A DNA stretch of 64,000 nucleotides from Helichrysum umbraculigerum (GCA_949592205.1 CATIUR010000004.1:66437837-66501836); one strand, 5' to 3'. Counted from the first letter of the stretch, positions 10,462 through 21,696 are shown. Program-made: numbers and translations. The notes: generated by a model from the sequence alone, not told the origin.

Positions 10462-12382
10462 CACAGACACATTCTTAACATTTTTATCCTTAATATGCTC
10501 AGGCTTACTTATTCGTATACTAACAGCAGGTTTAACAGGCTTTATGTCATTCTTTGGATAGAATGGCACAAAGTCATTAATGATTTCCTTTTCAGGCATA
10601 GGGAGATAATCTTTTGGAGGTGGGACATGGTGATAACCAAGGCCTGCCTTACTTTTAGTATCACTCCTTTGTTTCTGTAGGATTTCATCAAAAACCAAAG
10701 AGGATGTTGAAAAATTTGACAGTTTACGATTCAAATTAAGAACTTCAGCCTAAGAATCAGTAAGTTCTTTCTTTACAGAAGTAAGCATATCTACGTAACT
10801 GCTGATCTCATCTATTTGTTCAAAAATTTTGGCCTTAAGTTCTTTTTATTTCCTCAAAAACAGCATTTAACTTCCTATCAGATGGCTTATAGCTTTCTCT
10901 TAACATTTCATTACTTTCAGTTAATTGAGTTAGTTTAGTATTAAGGCGGTCATTATCCTCTCTACACCTATTAAACTTCTTTGTTAGTTTAATACACGAA
11001 ATCCAAGATAAAGGTTCATCATCTACCTCATGAACCTCAGCCATAAGTGCTATGTTTTCCTCATTCTCATCTTCTGTGGGATCTGGCCAGCTGTTGTCCC
11101 AAGTAGTTTCAATCAGCATCAAGGCAGCAGACACCATTGCCTGCTCTTCTGCTTTAGCTTTTCCAGCTGCTTTGTTCGGAGACGGCTTGGTAAACCCAGA
11201 AGATGGATTTTTATGGGTTTCACATTCACGAGCAAAGTGTCCATAGTGTTGACACTTATAGCATTTAACCTTGCTCTTGTTGAAACCCAGACCCTTTTCA
11301 TTAGGATCTGTCACATTCTTCCTGCCCATCTTCTGCAAGAAATTCTTTACACGCCTTGTGAGCATTGCCATGCTCCATTTCAGATCCATTCTTTCAAGCT
11401 CTTCTTGATCAATCTGACCGAAATCTTCATCGGTCAAATCCCCAGTAGCAGACAAAAATGCTGAGAAAGTAGAAGCATATTCCTCTGAAGCAGCAGGTAA
11501 TGTTCCTTGAATTTGAACATAAGTACCACCAGAAGAGGTAGTACTTGTTAATCCAGTTCCACTAGTTCTCCCAGCAATAAAAGCAGTAGCAGTGGATGGA
11601 ATTGTGGATATGGGAACATCCACTCCATAAAGCTTGGGATTTTGAACCAACGCCGTAGCCTTGGTCTCCTTTCTCTGCATATCCAGAAGATCTGCTTCAA
11701 TTTGTCCGATCAAGTCATCCAAGTCCATATCCATGATATCTGCATCCTTTTCCATCAGTAAGACCCTTGTATTCCACTTCTTAGGCAAAGATCCTAGAAG
11801 TTTCTTGTTCACGTCGGTCTTGTCAAGCATGACCCCACCTTCAGTTAACTCATTAACAAGCTGTGAGTATCGGCCGTACATATCCTCAAGCGATTCAGAC
11901 GGCAACATATTAAACACCTCGTATTGTTTCTTAATGAGGTCCAGCTTATTTTTCTTATACTGTTCAATCCCACCACATTTCTTTTCGAATGCAGTCCACA
12001 GATCATACGCAATCTTGTGTTGTCACAATTGCCTCAAGATTGGTTGAGGTAAAGCCATGGTGATGGCAGAGTAGGTTTTCCTCTCCATATCAAAAGCTTT
12101 GCGCTCTTCAGGAGTCATTGCTTTAATTTGCTTTCCAGGAGCAGGTCCATTAAAAATTCCAGTACGTACTGGACGCTCATATCTCTCTTCTAGATAGATT
12201 TGCATTTCAGGTTCATGAAAAGCAACAAATGACTCGAATCTTCCACGCCAGTCGAGATAACTCATCCCTGGAGTGTACATCGGAGGTCTATTAGCAAACC
12301 CAACCTCATTGCTCTGCCTTAACAATGCTCCCACTTGCTGAATAGAAGCGGAAGAAGAAGATGTGGAAGCTGAAGCAGACAT
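10462..12382 (-). pseudogene. gag and start of pol of copia element D
   Basis: The frame starts with ATG at 12382 (MSASASTSSSSAS...). It stays in one frame to 10838 apart from a TGA at 12025-12023, then a frameshift near 10840. A gag core (residues about 40-260) is followed by a zinc knuckle, CYKCQHYGHFARECETH (minus strand, about 11270-11220). A lysine/glutamate-rich coiled region follows, and then a segment with GLGYHHVPPP typical of the gag-pol linker of some copia lineages. The frame is cut at 10462 by the T' LTR, and protease to RNase H would lie off-window to the left. At least one nonsense codon, one frameshift and the insertion make it non-functional. Confidence 0.75.
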
Positions 12383-12432
12383 TTTAAATTAACCTGCAAA
12401 AGAGATACACAGAAACAAACAAGTAATCTGTT
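12383..12432 (-). other. Start-proximal leader of copia D
   Basis: Short untranslated sequence between the palindrome array and the gag start codon. No motif is recognised. Confidence 0.5.
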
Positions 12433-12748
12433 ATGCGACACAAAGATATGTCGCAAAATCAAGTAGCGACACAAGTACTATGTCGCAAAGAATAGTAGCG
12501 ACACTAAGTTTGTGTCGCAAAATCCAGTCAAGGATGAAAACCGTGTCTTATGTCGCAAAATACAAGCTTGTGTCGCAAGCTTGTGTCGCCTAATCAAAGG
12601 CAGATTTCGCAAACCGAAATAAGTTTGTGTCGCAAGCTTATGTCGCCTACTTAAAGGCTTATGTTGCAAAGTAATCGAACGCGACACAAAGTAGTGGTGC
12701 AATAACCCTAGATGCGACACAAAAGTTGTGTCGCACCTTGTGTCGCAA
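12433..12748. repeat. GCGACAC / GTGTCGC array in the copia D leader
   Basis: About 18 copies of GCGACACAA or its inverse TTGTGTCGC, with variants such as TATGTCGC, lie in the untranslated leader between PBS and gag. A second array with the same heptamer lies in this element's own LTR at 13234-13343. Confidence 0.85.
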
Positions 12749-12970
12749 AAACGGCTTGTAGCAGCGATCAAAAACCCTAAAATTCGTAAGCTTTCGAAAC
12801 CCTAACGAATTTTCACGGACGGAGGACGAATAATAACCCACAAATCTTCAAGAAAACGCAAGAATTGCACCTATAACACCTTTCTATGAAGATTAAACAC
12901 CAAAATGCTTTGATTTCGATCGAAAAACGTACCAAACGGAATCGATTAACGCCAAATCCGAAGATTAAGT
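12749..12970 (-). other. Leader of copia D between array and PBS
   Basis: Untranslated leader containing 'aaaccctaa' motifs. I see no ORF longer than a few dozen codons that makes sense. Confidence 0.5.
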
Positions 12971-12984
12971 TGCTCTGATACCAA
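12971..12984 (-). other. Primer-binding site of copia D (initiator Met tRNA type)
   Basis: The minus strand reads TTGGTATCAGAGCA, complementary to the 3' end of plant initiator tRNA-Met. It lies next to the LTR terminus ACA at 12986. Confidence 0.9.
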
Positions 12985-13203
12985 TTGTAGATCCCTTATA
13001 CCGGACCTAATCGAATCCTAACAATCAATCAAAGTGCGGAATCCAATGATTGATAATGAATACGTTAAAACGAATAATCGAATTAAACACAAAAGGATAT
13101 TATATTAATACAAATAGCCAATCAGCTTTGAATACAATATACCTCACAAAACTCTCGCTGAGATCACAAATTCGTCAACCCTAACAAATGAGCCGAGGTC
13201 AAC

Positions 13204-13211
13204 TATTTATA
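13204..13211 (-). promoter_or_regulatory. TATA box of the copia D LTR
   Basis: The minus strand reads GGTATAAATAG, located about 22 bp downstream of the last GCGACAC site of the array. Confidence 0.7.
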
Positions 13212-13233
13212 CCGAAAACCTAAACTAACCCTT

Positions 13234-13343
13234 GCGACACAAGCTGTGTCGCCAAACTGACTCATGCGACACAACTTATGTCGCCAAGTTGACTCATGCG
13301 ACACAAAGCCTTGTGTCGCAACTGCGACACAGGCTGTTTCGCC
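13234..13343. repeat. GCGACAC / GTGTCGC array upstream of the D TATA box
   Basis: Four GCGACACA(A/G)...T(G/A)TGTCGC inverted pairs stand in a regular roughly 30-bp arrangement. The spacer 'aactgactcat / agttgactcat' between the first units is itself repeated. Confidence 0.85.
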
Positions 13344-13570
13344 TAAAACAAAATATGTAATTACATATATAAATACAAACGTCTAAACTATAGTAATTAC
13401 ATAACGAACACATTACAGACTGAGACCAACTGACAGACACACTAAGTTGCATCAACACTAACTAACTAACTAATTTATTCTAGAGAGAGAGTAGAGAGAG
13501 AAAATAAAGAATGAAGAATGGATGATAAGTTATGGATTATTGGATGATGAAAATGATGAGGGAGGTGGTG

Positions 13571-13578
13571 TATTTATA
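13571..13578 (-). promoter_or_regulatory. TATA box of LTR E
   Basis: The minus strand reads TATAAATA in ACTATAAATACACC, about 107 bp downstream of the palindrome array and followed by a GA/CT-rich tract. Confidence 0.6.
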
Positions 13579-13684
13579 GTATTTGCTCGCCTATATTTCT
13601 CAACCTTATTTCCTCCTTCAAAATCCCAACCATATTTCTCAAGAGATTAGAAATCCTCAAAAATAAGGGCAAGACACAAAATAC

Positions 13685-13844
13685 GGGTCGTCCGACCGTA
13701 TTTCGGGTGAGATTTCAAAAATAAAGGCGAGACCCAACCGTATACGGGTGAGCTGGGCCGTATAGGGTTGGGAATAGACCGTATATGCCCAACCCAGGCC
13801 GTATACGGTTAGTCTTGGTTGTATACGGCTCGGCTCGGCCGTAA
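13685..13844. repeat. CCGTATACGG array in LTR E
   Basis: About ten sites of CCGTATACGG, GGCCGTATA, CGGGTGAG and inverse forms. The core is the A-array motif with TAT in place of TGT (GGCCGTATACGG against GGCCGTGTACGG). Confidence 0.75.
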
Positions 13845-14197
13845 TTTTGGTCTTCAGTTCTTCGTTTGGGTGTAACTTTTGCGTCGTATATCCGCTTTGA
13901 GCGATTCTTGCGTCCACGGTTTCGTAATTTCGTAATGAAGAAGATGACACTAATTAGAGGTCATTTCTAAGTGTAGGTCTAAAAGCATTATAAAGAGTGA
14001 ACGAGAATGCTTATGATCGTTCCTTTGATATTTATCGTGTTTTTAGACCATTTTAGTTGATTATTGAAACGTTACCTATATTTTAGCCCATGTGACATAT
14101 TTTGTTAATAATCCATTCATATTGAATGTTTTAATAATATTTGGGCTAAAAAGGTGGGGATGACATACATAAAAACATGACTTTTTACGTGTTATCA

Positions 14198-14330
14198 TTG
14201 GGAGTCGAGTATGATCTTTCTAATCAAAATCAGCATACCCTATGATGCGGGGTCATCCAAGTCTTATTACATACAATATTCAACTATTGCAAAACAAGCC
14301 CATTTTAAGAACCATGTTTGTTTTGGGTCT
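14198..14330. other. Short unassigned flank of element C
   Basis: 133 bp of unassigned sequence between the Athila-type LTR and the copia C 5' LTR. Its last five bases, GGTCT (14326-14330), are the left copy of C's target duplication; the sequence continues at 50126. Confidence 0.7.
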
Positions 14331-15233
14331 TGTTGAGTCACTGGTCGCTGACCATGATAAAGTCACTGGTCGATGACCAACTCAACTATTTACTACTCGA
14401 TGAAGAAATGGATTGTATCGAAGCTGTTGTTGCTGATAATGAGTTTCGCTGATCGTCATTCATTCTGTTCGATATTCTGAGGAAGATTTAAAGCTCAACA
14501 TTGGTGTGTCGCTGATCAACGTCAGCGAGAGCCTTACATCTTCAAATCAATAAAGGCAAAAGTCACTGCCAGAATAACAGCTAGTCACTGAAGATCTTCT
14601 GTTCAATTCATTCTACAAGAGCATGTTAGCTCGCAGTGAGTGAGGAGGATTGCTGCATCTTCAGGGACTATTCAATAAAGCCTCTCAATCTTCAAGTACT
14701 AAAAAGTACTGTACTTATCTATACATCAGCAAGAATGTTCCAGTTCGAAGTATGTCCGAAAGATTACATGGCAGCAAGTGATTGGTTTTAAGGTAACGAG
14801 ATATTTGCGGTAACAGAATTGGGACCCGCAGAATGTCGGTTCATCAGAGTTCAAACCAATCAAGCAGCGACACGTGTCCTTCCAAGATCCTATTTTGTAG
14901 GCGATATTTTAGGAACTCTTGTAGTATAAATAGTTCAGTGTTTTGTACTGTAGAGGCTAGTCATTCAATTCGTGTTAATCACTTGTATGTCAGTGAGTAG
15001 TTTGTCTAAGCACGATTTAAGCGATTCATAGAGTGAACAGTCAGTATGTTTGTCCACTGCTGTTCATCTCGTTTGTAATAGTTTAGATAAGTGTTTGAAT
15101 TGGATTAACTTTGGTTAATCCATTCCGCATTCAACACTTGTGAATTTTATGATCAATACAATTCACCATTCCAGCTAAAACTTTACACTTTGCGATTCCA
15201 AATCACTAATCGATAGTGATTACGGGACTCTCA
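14331..15233 (+). repeat. 5' LTR of copia C (903 bp)
   Basis: It starts TGTTGAGTCACTGG and ends ACGGGACTCTCA. It carries a TATA box (TATAAATAG at 14925-14933). It is about 138 bp shorter than the 3' LTR because of one gap after 'caattcaccatt' near 15172. Its first 330 bp hold many CACTG/CAGTG and CGCTGA/TCAGCG half-sites, including GGTCGCTGACC. Confidence 0.95.
14925..14933 (+). promoter_or_regulatory. TATA box of copia C 5' LTR
   Basis: Reads TATAAATAG in AGTATAAATAGTTCAG; the matching box in the 3' LTR is at 49674. Confidence 0.7.
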
Positions 15234-15235
15234 AT

Positions 15236-15247
15236 TGGTATTAGAGC
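15236..15247 (+). other. Primer-binding site of copia C (one mismatch)
   Basis: Reads TGGTATTAGAGC, the initiator tRNA-Met complement TGGTATCAGAGC with one C to T change. It is 3 bp from the LTR end. Confidence 0.85.
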
Positions 15248-15281
15248 AGAGTTGGTTTAACTTCAATTAACCAGGTCTGCA

Positions 15282-17544
15282 ATGGAATCTGTAAAGTACA
15301 GCTGTGTTGACTCTGACTATCAAAAGGGAAATGGTTCTACAACCAAACCTCCAGCTTTTGATCCTTCAAGGATTGAAACTTAGATGTCCCGGATGATGAT
15401 GTTTTTGGACTTAGTTGATGACCGTCTTTGTAATATCATAACCAATGGTCCACATATCCCAACTACTATTGTTCCTGCTGTAATTGCAACAGCTACTACT
15501 CCAGCTATACCAGAAATGGTTTTACCTAAAAGAGAGGAACAATGGACTGATGAGGATAGGCGATTGGTTAGACTTGATAAACAAGCTAAAATCTACATAG
15601 GCATGGCACTTCCTGATGAAGTGTTCGAATCAATCAGGCTTTGTAGAATTGCTAAAGATATGTGGGATACCCTTAGGAATATATATATTGGAACTCCTGA
15701 TATTATTCGCTGCAGGGAAGTCAATCTCACTCGCCAGTATGAGCTGTTCGCAATGGAACCAAATGAATCTCTGTCTTCCACTTACACCAGATACCAGTCA
15801 CTAATGAACATAATGGAGAAGGCTGGTATAGGCAAGGAACAGAGATTTTTTGTTGAAAAGTTTCTTGAGTTGCTGCCAAGAAAAATCTGGGGAACCATTG
15901 CAACATGTACCAGATAGAGAAATGATTATTCAATTCTGAATTTAACTCAGGTGTATGGTATTTTGCTCAATTGGGAGCAGTCTGAAAAGCAAGCTGATCA
16001 GAGTGAGCATATTCGTGCTACTCTTGGAAGCCAGAAGATATCCAATGCTCTTGTAGCAGAGCTTGATGAAATCGATCAAAGACAGAAGTCAAAAGTGTCC
16101 AAGAAAAGTTCAAAGTCACTGATAGCTGAAGAGGAAGGTGGTCAAAATGAAGAACAGTCAGAATATGAGTATGATGAAGGATTGGAGAAGCTTGAGAAGG
16201 ATATGGCCATGATGGTTGCTAATTTCAGAAGGAACACCAAATCAAAACGATTCGCTGGTGCTCCATCATCTGATAAATTTCAATCCAAAGGTGAATGCTA
16301 CAAGTGTGGCAGAATTGGTTATTTTGCAACTGAATGCAGATCAAAGTCAGTAAATCAAGTCCCTGAACCCATGCCAAATGTCAGAAATGATAAGTACAAC
16401 AAGTACAAGGCAAAATATAAGAAGCTGAAAGAATTGTCAAAATCTTGAAAGAAGAAGAGAAAAGGATTTGTTGCTGAAGAAAGTTCACTCAGCGACTCTG
16501 ATTCATCCTCTTCATCTGATGATGAAGAAGCAATGCTTTACCTAGACAAAGATTATTGTTTAATGGCTAATGATGCTGAATTCCATGAAAACATCAAGGA
16601 AGCAGCTCAGAAATGTTCAGCATCAGGATGGGACTCTGACAGCATCTACAAAAGCATTCTTAAAGAAACCATCTGGTATTTGGACAACGGATGTTCCAGG
16701 CATATGACAGGATGTAAGTCGCTGCTCAGTGATTATCAGGATGAAAAAGGTCCTGATGTAGTTTTTGGTGATAATAAAGTTGGGAAAACCAAAGGGTATG
16801 GTGTCTTAACCAATGGTAATGTAATGTTCAAGCGAGTAGCATATGTAGAAGGTTTGAAGCACAATTTATTAAGCATCAGTCAGTTTTGTGATTCCAAGAA
16901 CAAGGTACTTTTTGATCATGAAGCTGGTGTTGTTTACAACAAAAAGGGAAGTGTTGTTCTTGCTGTAAACAGGAAAGGGAATACTTATGTGGTCAATATG
17001 GATTCAGCACAGTCAGGAACATGTTTTTACTCCAGAACCGTTTCAGAAGAAAAATGGTTATGGCATAAGCGACTTTCTCATCTGAACTTCAAAGCAATTA
17101 ACAAACTGAGCAAGAATGGTTTAGTCACTGGACTACCAAAAATGTCTTATGACAAAGACAAGCTTTGTTCAGCATGTGAAAAGGGAAAGCATCACAGCTC
17201 GTCCTTCAAAAGTAAGCAGACTTCATCAGTAACAGAATGTTTTTACTTGCTACATATGGATCTGTTTGGACCAATGAGTACATCAAGTCTTGGAGGAAAA
17301 AGGTACTGTTTGGTGATAGTAGATGAATACTCCAGATACACTTGGGTATTTTTTTCTCAAAGCCAAAAGTGAAGCTGCCAGCGAGATCATATCCTTTGTC
17401 AGGAAAATGGAAAATCTAAATGATGTCACGGTAAAACATCTGAGAAGTGATAATGGTACTGAATTTCGAAATTTTGACCTTGAAAATTTTTGTGATTCAA
17501 AAGGTATTTCTCAAAAAATTTCAGCACCAAGAACACCCCAACAA
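15282..17544 (+). pseudogene. Copia C gag, zinc knuckle and integrase N-terminal half, first copy
   Basis: One frame runs from ATG at 15282 to 17372 with three in-frame stops: TAG at 15381 (a tryptophan codon by family pattern, ET*MSRM), TAG at 15915 and TGA at 16446 (GGA in the second copy). Order: gag core; zinc knuckle CYKCGRIGYFATEC near 16296; a serine/aspartate-rich acidic stretch near 16480-16530; pre-integrase with the HKRLSH motif near 17068 and CSACEKGKHH; integrase core with HMDLFGPMSTSSLGGKRY and DEYSRYTW. A run of seven T at about 17348 shifts the frame, after which the DNGTEFRN motif follows. No clear protease DTG motif is readable; WYLDNGCSRHMTG is the copia protease-like active-site region. 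The frame stops dead after APRTPQQ, where Athila DNA begins. Confidence 0.8.
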
Positions 17545-17912
17545 GTTCCTACCGACCAGATGTTGTTCATTTGGGCACTGATCCATTCACCTTATCAGAG
17601 TTTCAGGGATTGTTGGCATTAGACCCTATACCTTCTGATCAACTTCCTAAAGAGGAGATACTTAGGCACATCTACAGATCCAAGATGGAGCGTGAGGGGA
17701 TGACTTTTGAGGATTTCAGACAGTTGGCATTAGATGATCCGATGAAGTTACCTGCTTGCTCCCTTAGAGATGTATTGATGCAGTATAGACAGGTGAGGTC
17801 AGAGGAGCAGAGAGTCTCCAATGGTCAGCAGTCAGTTGCTGGACCATCCTCAGTTCCTCCACCGGTTCAGCCTTCTGTTCAGGACTCCGATCAGGGTTCT
17901 CCAGCACCCTAG
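17545..17912 (+). pseudogene. C-terminal tail of the Athila second ORF, first copy
   Basis: In frame from the junction, the sequence reads YRPDVVHLGTDPFTLSEFQ... and ends QGSPAP-stop at 17910-17912. Features: a short acidic/helical segment (PSDQLPKEEILRHIYRSKM) and a proline/serine/glutamine-rich end with VAGPSSVPPPVQ. By position it is the end of the ORF whose N-terminal part is at 25915 and 2232. The joining middle part is absent from the window. No enzymatic motif is seen. Confidence 0.55.
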
Positions 17913-20129
17913 ATCTGTGCACCCATATCTACATACTTGCTATTTCCTCTATTCCATACTTTTGACTTGTTGTGTGGTTGTGGAACTTTACTTTGTTATA
18001 TTTTTGGAACATGAACTATCAAACACAGTCTGTTTAGTTTCTTTATCTTTTAGTATTTAGATTATCAGTTATTTAGTTTACTTATTATGTTTTATCTCTG
18101 TTTTTCTTTTTAGTTAGAATAAGTGAATTGTGTTTGTGCAAATGAGAATTGAGGAAAGGAGATGCCGATCATTCACGAAGAAACTGCTTTCTGCATGGAT
18201 TCAACCAAGGAATTTCAATCACCTGCAGACCGCCGCTTCTTTCTTAAAACCATCTCCCCGTCTCTATCGTAGGGAAGTTCCTTTCTTTTTGTCATGATTT
18301 TCACCATTACCACATATCCAACTATGCCTAAATTCTAAGTGTGGGATTCCATCCCACCAAATTTTTCAAAAAACTTAAAAATTGTTCCACTATTTCAAAA
18401 CCAAAGTGTGGGATTTTTCCCGAAGAAAATACTACGTCTTAGCAATGAACATTGAGGACAATGTTGTTTTAAGTGTGGGATACACGGTATATATATACCG
18501 CAAGTTTATATTTGCCTGTCCAAAGTAATACCTCCGTTTTCATTCAAACTTTTTCAAATTTTTTTCGCAAAACCAACCCAAAAGGTTGAGATTTTTAATC
18601 ACCAAAACATTCGAAAACCCAACCTCGACGGTGTTCGACATCCATTCGGTTGATTTCGAATATTTTCAAAAGATTTTAGTCTTAGAATAGTCTTTTAAAG
18701 AGATAAACCTTCTGTCAAAATAAATAAATTGCTTTGGAAAGTAAGATAAGGCAAAGATAAGAACGTATCTTATACTAAAATTGGGAAATCCTCTAGGCAT
18801 CGCATGACTTGGTGCATATGACCCTTTGATTGTGAAGTACTTGAGCCTTTAATAAGCATTCACTTTTAATGCTTCACTTTCATTTCTGAGTGTGCGCCGA
18901 TGCATGTGTCTTTGAATTAGAACTTGCTCCTGAATGCGTTTCGAGACCATACCAATGGGTGCCGTACGCGGTATAGGTGCAATTAGAGGATCTTGGCATT
19001 TATTAGGATTAACCCATTTCTTTCATATCTTTTCAAGCCAACCCTTCCAACTTTCTTTCTAAGATTGTTGATGATCCAATTAGAAAACCCTTTGCGCCTT
19101 AGCCATTTCATTTCTCTAAACCCTAAAACACTTCCCCACAACACAAACACTTTCCCACCAAACACCATTCCAGCTCGTGAAACTTCATAGATCATAAGTG
19201 AGGACTGCTTGAGGTATCTTTCTATTGGTGTCTCATCTTCAAACATCTCTCCGTACCTATCAAGAGTTTAAAGAAAGAAATCCAAAGTGAAGATACGGTA
19301 CAAAAGCGAAGATTACTCATCACGAAGATATTATCCGCTAAAGACAGTACAAAAAATTGGTACTTGTCAAAAGAGAAGTCAAAGATGTCTCACTATACGA
19401 AGGATCTCCAAGGTCATAAAAATAAGAAAATGAAAAAGAAAAAAAAAAAGAAAAGAAAAAGAAAAAAAGAAAAGAAAGGCAGACCTTGGAGAACTCCTAG
19501 AAGAAGAAGACTACTCTCCAAAGAAGAAAAATCAATCAGAACTCAAAAGAAACATTAAGAGATGAGATTATTCCTCTAGGAGATGAGTCTACTCTAGAAG
19601 TTATCTCAAGTGAAACTTGCTTTGATCTTTGAAAGCTCCGAGTCTGAAGTTCCAAAACCCTAAAACCATTGACCAAACTACCCCTATCCTTACCTACTTT
19701 ACCCTTACTCACACAACCCACTAAAATGCCTTGGGATAATTAGCACCGTTCTCAAAGGAGTGGTGGAGATTCGATTCTCGACCAAGCCTATGACGATAAG
19801 CACTGCATGACTGGCAATGAGCGATTTCGTTTCTATAGATTATAGGTAACCCGATACACTTTGAGTGAATTGAGTGACCCACTTGTGAGAATCGCCCAGT
19901 CATGTACATCTACGTCTCGAGAGTTGCAAAGTATGCCAAAAAGGGTTGATCAATTTTATGTTTAAGCATAGTTAATTTTTGTTGATGCTTGCTTTCCGAA
20001 AAGATTTATCTACTTTGAAGAAAGTGACTTTCTGCGAAAGATACTCTAAGCATCCAAAATAATTTTTCAAAAACTATTTTCCAAATGAGGTTTGCTTGAG
20101 GACAAGCAAAAGCTTAAGTGTGGGATATT
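17913..20129 (+). other. Athila 3' non-coding region with polypurine tract, first copy
   Basis: 2.2 kb without a believable ORF. AAGTGTGGGAT occurs at about 18337, 18411 and 18470, and finally at 20115 next to the LTR. The last, after GAGGACAAGCAAAAGCTTAA, is the classic Athila polypurine tract; GAGGACAATGTTGTTTTAAG near 18452 is a second, internal tract-like copy. An A/G-only stretch lies at 19424-19479. Confidence 0.75.
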
Positions 20130-20631
20130 TGATGTATCGCAAAAAGTCACGTTTTTACATACATTAATTGTCCCATATTTAGCTCTTTTCTAACAAAAAC
20201 ATCTTAAAATCATCATTATTCATTAACTTTTGTTAGAAAGGTATAAACTTGTCGGTCTTTTGAAAATCAAGCAAAAAGGGCAGAAAACTGACCTAAATAG
20301 GCACTATTCTGATCCTAACCCTAAATCTACTGTAAACTTCATAGCAGAGCCTCATAATAGTCTTATTTTGTAGCTATGAAGATTACGAGAACGTGGATAT
20401 AAGGATTGCTCAGAACAGATCAAGGACAAGAAAGTTATGCAAGTTACATCGCAGCCGAAAGCTACAAAACGTATTCTGAACACGCCCGGGCCCCACACAT
20501 CCAATTTCTACCAAATTGGCATCATTAGAAGCGTAACGGAATTACGAAGCTGTAGGCGAAAGAATCAAGTCAATCGGACGCGAAACGAAGAAGATACGGC
20601 CTTCCGAAGATGCGAGAAAAGTCGGAAAAAT

Positions 20632-20756
20632 CACACGGCCTAGCACACGGCCACCCCAGGGCCGTACACGGCCTATACAGGGCCGTACACGGCCTGTACA
20701 GAGCCGTAAACTGCCTATATAGGGCCGTACACGGCCTTGTTTGGTCTCACATGGCC
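20632..20756. repeat. GGGCCGTACACGGCC array, A LTR first copy
   Basis: Half-sites GGGCCGTACACGGCC and variants in a roughly 125-bp array that ends 66 bp before the TATA box at 20822. Confidence 0.85.
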
Positions 20757-20821
20757 TCCTTCTTGCTTCGTTTGCTTGTACGTGTGCTTGTGGACTTGTA
20801 CTCTTGGATCCAAGGCTTGCC

Positions 20822-20829
20822 TATAAATA
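20822..20829 (+). promoter_or_regulatory. TATA box of A LTR, first copy
   Basis: TATAAATA in GCCTATAAATAGAGACC, followed by a CT-rich region (20868-20990). Confidence 0.75.
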
Positions 20830-21696
20830 GAGACCTCATTCACCTCATTTCACACACCATTCTTCATAGAATTCTCTCACTTTCTCTCTCACACACATTC
20901 TCTCTCTAGCACTACTCTTAGGAGTCAGAGGAGAATTAGATTAGGTTAGCTTCTCTCTCTAGTTTCTCTCTCTAGAGAACTAGAGAGATGTAGGCACGGT
21001 TCGAGTGGGGAAAATAGCTGTAGCTTGGGAATTTTATTGTATTGAAGTTTTCAAGATTCTAGCTTGTATTACTCAGTGTTACGCTGCTTAAATACTGGTT
21101 ATTACTTATTCCTTTACTTACGGTTATTATGTTGTGTTTGCATGATATCTTTGTTTGTGTTGCGAATATTGCCATGCTATTTACGTAGTTTAATACTGTG
21201 ATTGTTGAAATGTAGATCTTAGGATTATGGATGATATTTAATTCATTTGGGTATTCATTATGAAATAACTGAAGTAACGTTATACGGCTTTCATTTGTAT
21301 AGCGCCGGAATCATCACGAATGTGTGTAGTACGGAACGTGGAAGCTATGAAAGTCGTGGGCACAATCCGTTGTGGAATAATGTCCTCAGTATTATGATTG
21401 GTGATTGTTTTGCTGTGTATCTGGTTGAGTTTTACATGAATATAGACTTAATTCAGTGTCCACCCTTTCCAGTCTTTCACGTGACTATTGCCTTAGGATA
21501 GGATCTGATCAACCCTAATACTACGTAGATATAGTTATCTCATATTACAGTATGAAGCTATGAATATTCCGTAAAATGGCACAGTACTTCGTATAACGTT
21601 TAAATACGTGGGAAAAGCTAAGGAACTGCCGTAGGTTTATTTCATCGTGGAATACCTAGAAGTCACCCTTTTAGAATATGGGTCAAGGAACAATAA

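Larger units (their letters stand above)
12986..13441 (-). repeat. LTR of copia D (right boundary uncertain, 13417-13441)
   Basis: On the plus strand it starts TGTAGATCCC, the complement of the LTR end GGGATCTACA. Its other end is one of several CA dinucleotides between 13417 and 13441. It contains a TATA box (TATAAATA on the minus strand, 13211-13204) with a palindrome array directly upstream. The sequence beyond is an Athila-type LTR fragment. Confidence 0.7.
13442..14197 (-). mobile_element. Start of an Athila-type LTR (E), cut by copia D
   Basis: On the minus strand it begins TGATAACACGTAAAAAGTCA at 14197. Its order of blocks parallels the A LTR (TGATGTATCGCAAAAAGTCA...): a gene-like 'gcgtc..tatccgctttgagcgattc' block, a CCGTATACGG array, a TATA box (13578-13571) and a GA-rich start region. 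It is clearly diverged from A. The remainder lies left of D, off-window. Candidate target-duplication sequence at the outer edge is TTGGG (14198-14202). Confidence 0.7.

Noticed and set aside
18983..19246. 87-aa minus-strand ORF in the Athila 3' region (also 40692-40955)
   Set aside because: Conserved only because the block is duplicated; opposite strand to the element and no recognisable domain.
19364..19558. Lysine-rich 64-aa ORF in the Athila 3' region
   Set aside because: It is the translation of an A/G homopurine stretch and has no conserved flanking coding signal.
19755..19810. tRNA-like GATTCGATTCTCGACC T-loop wording
   Set aside because: No matching acceptor, D or anticodon arms; lies in a repeated Athila 3' region.
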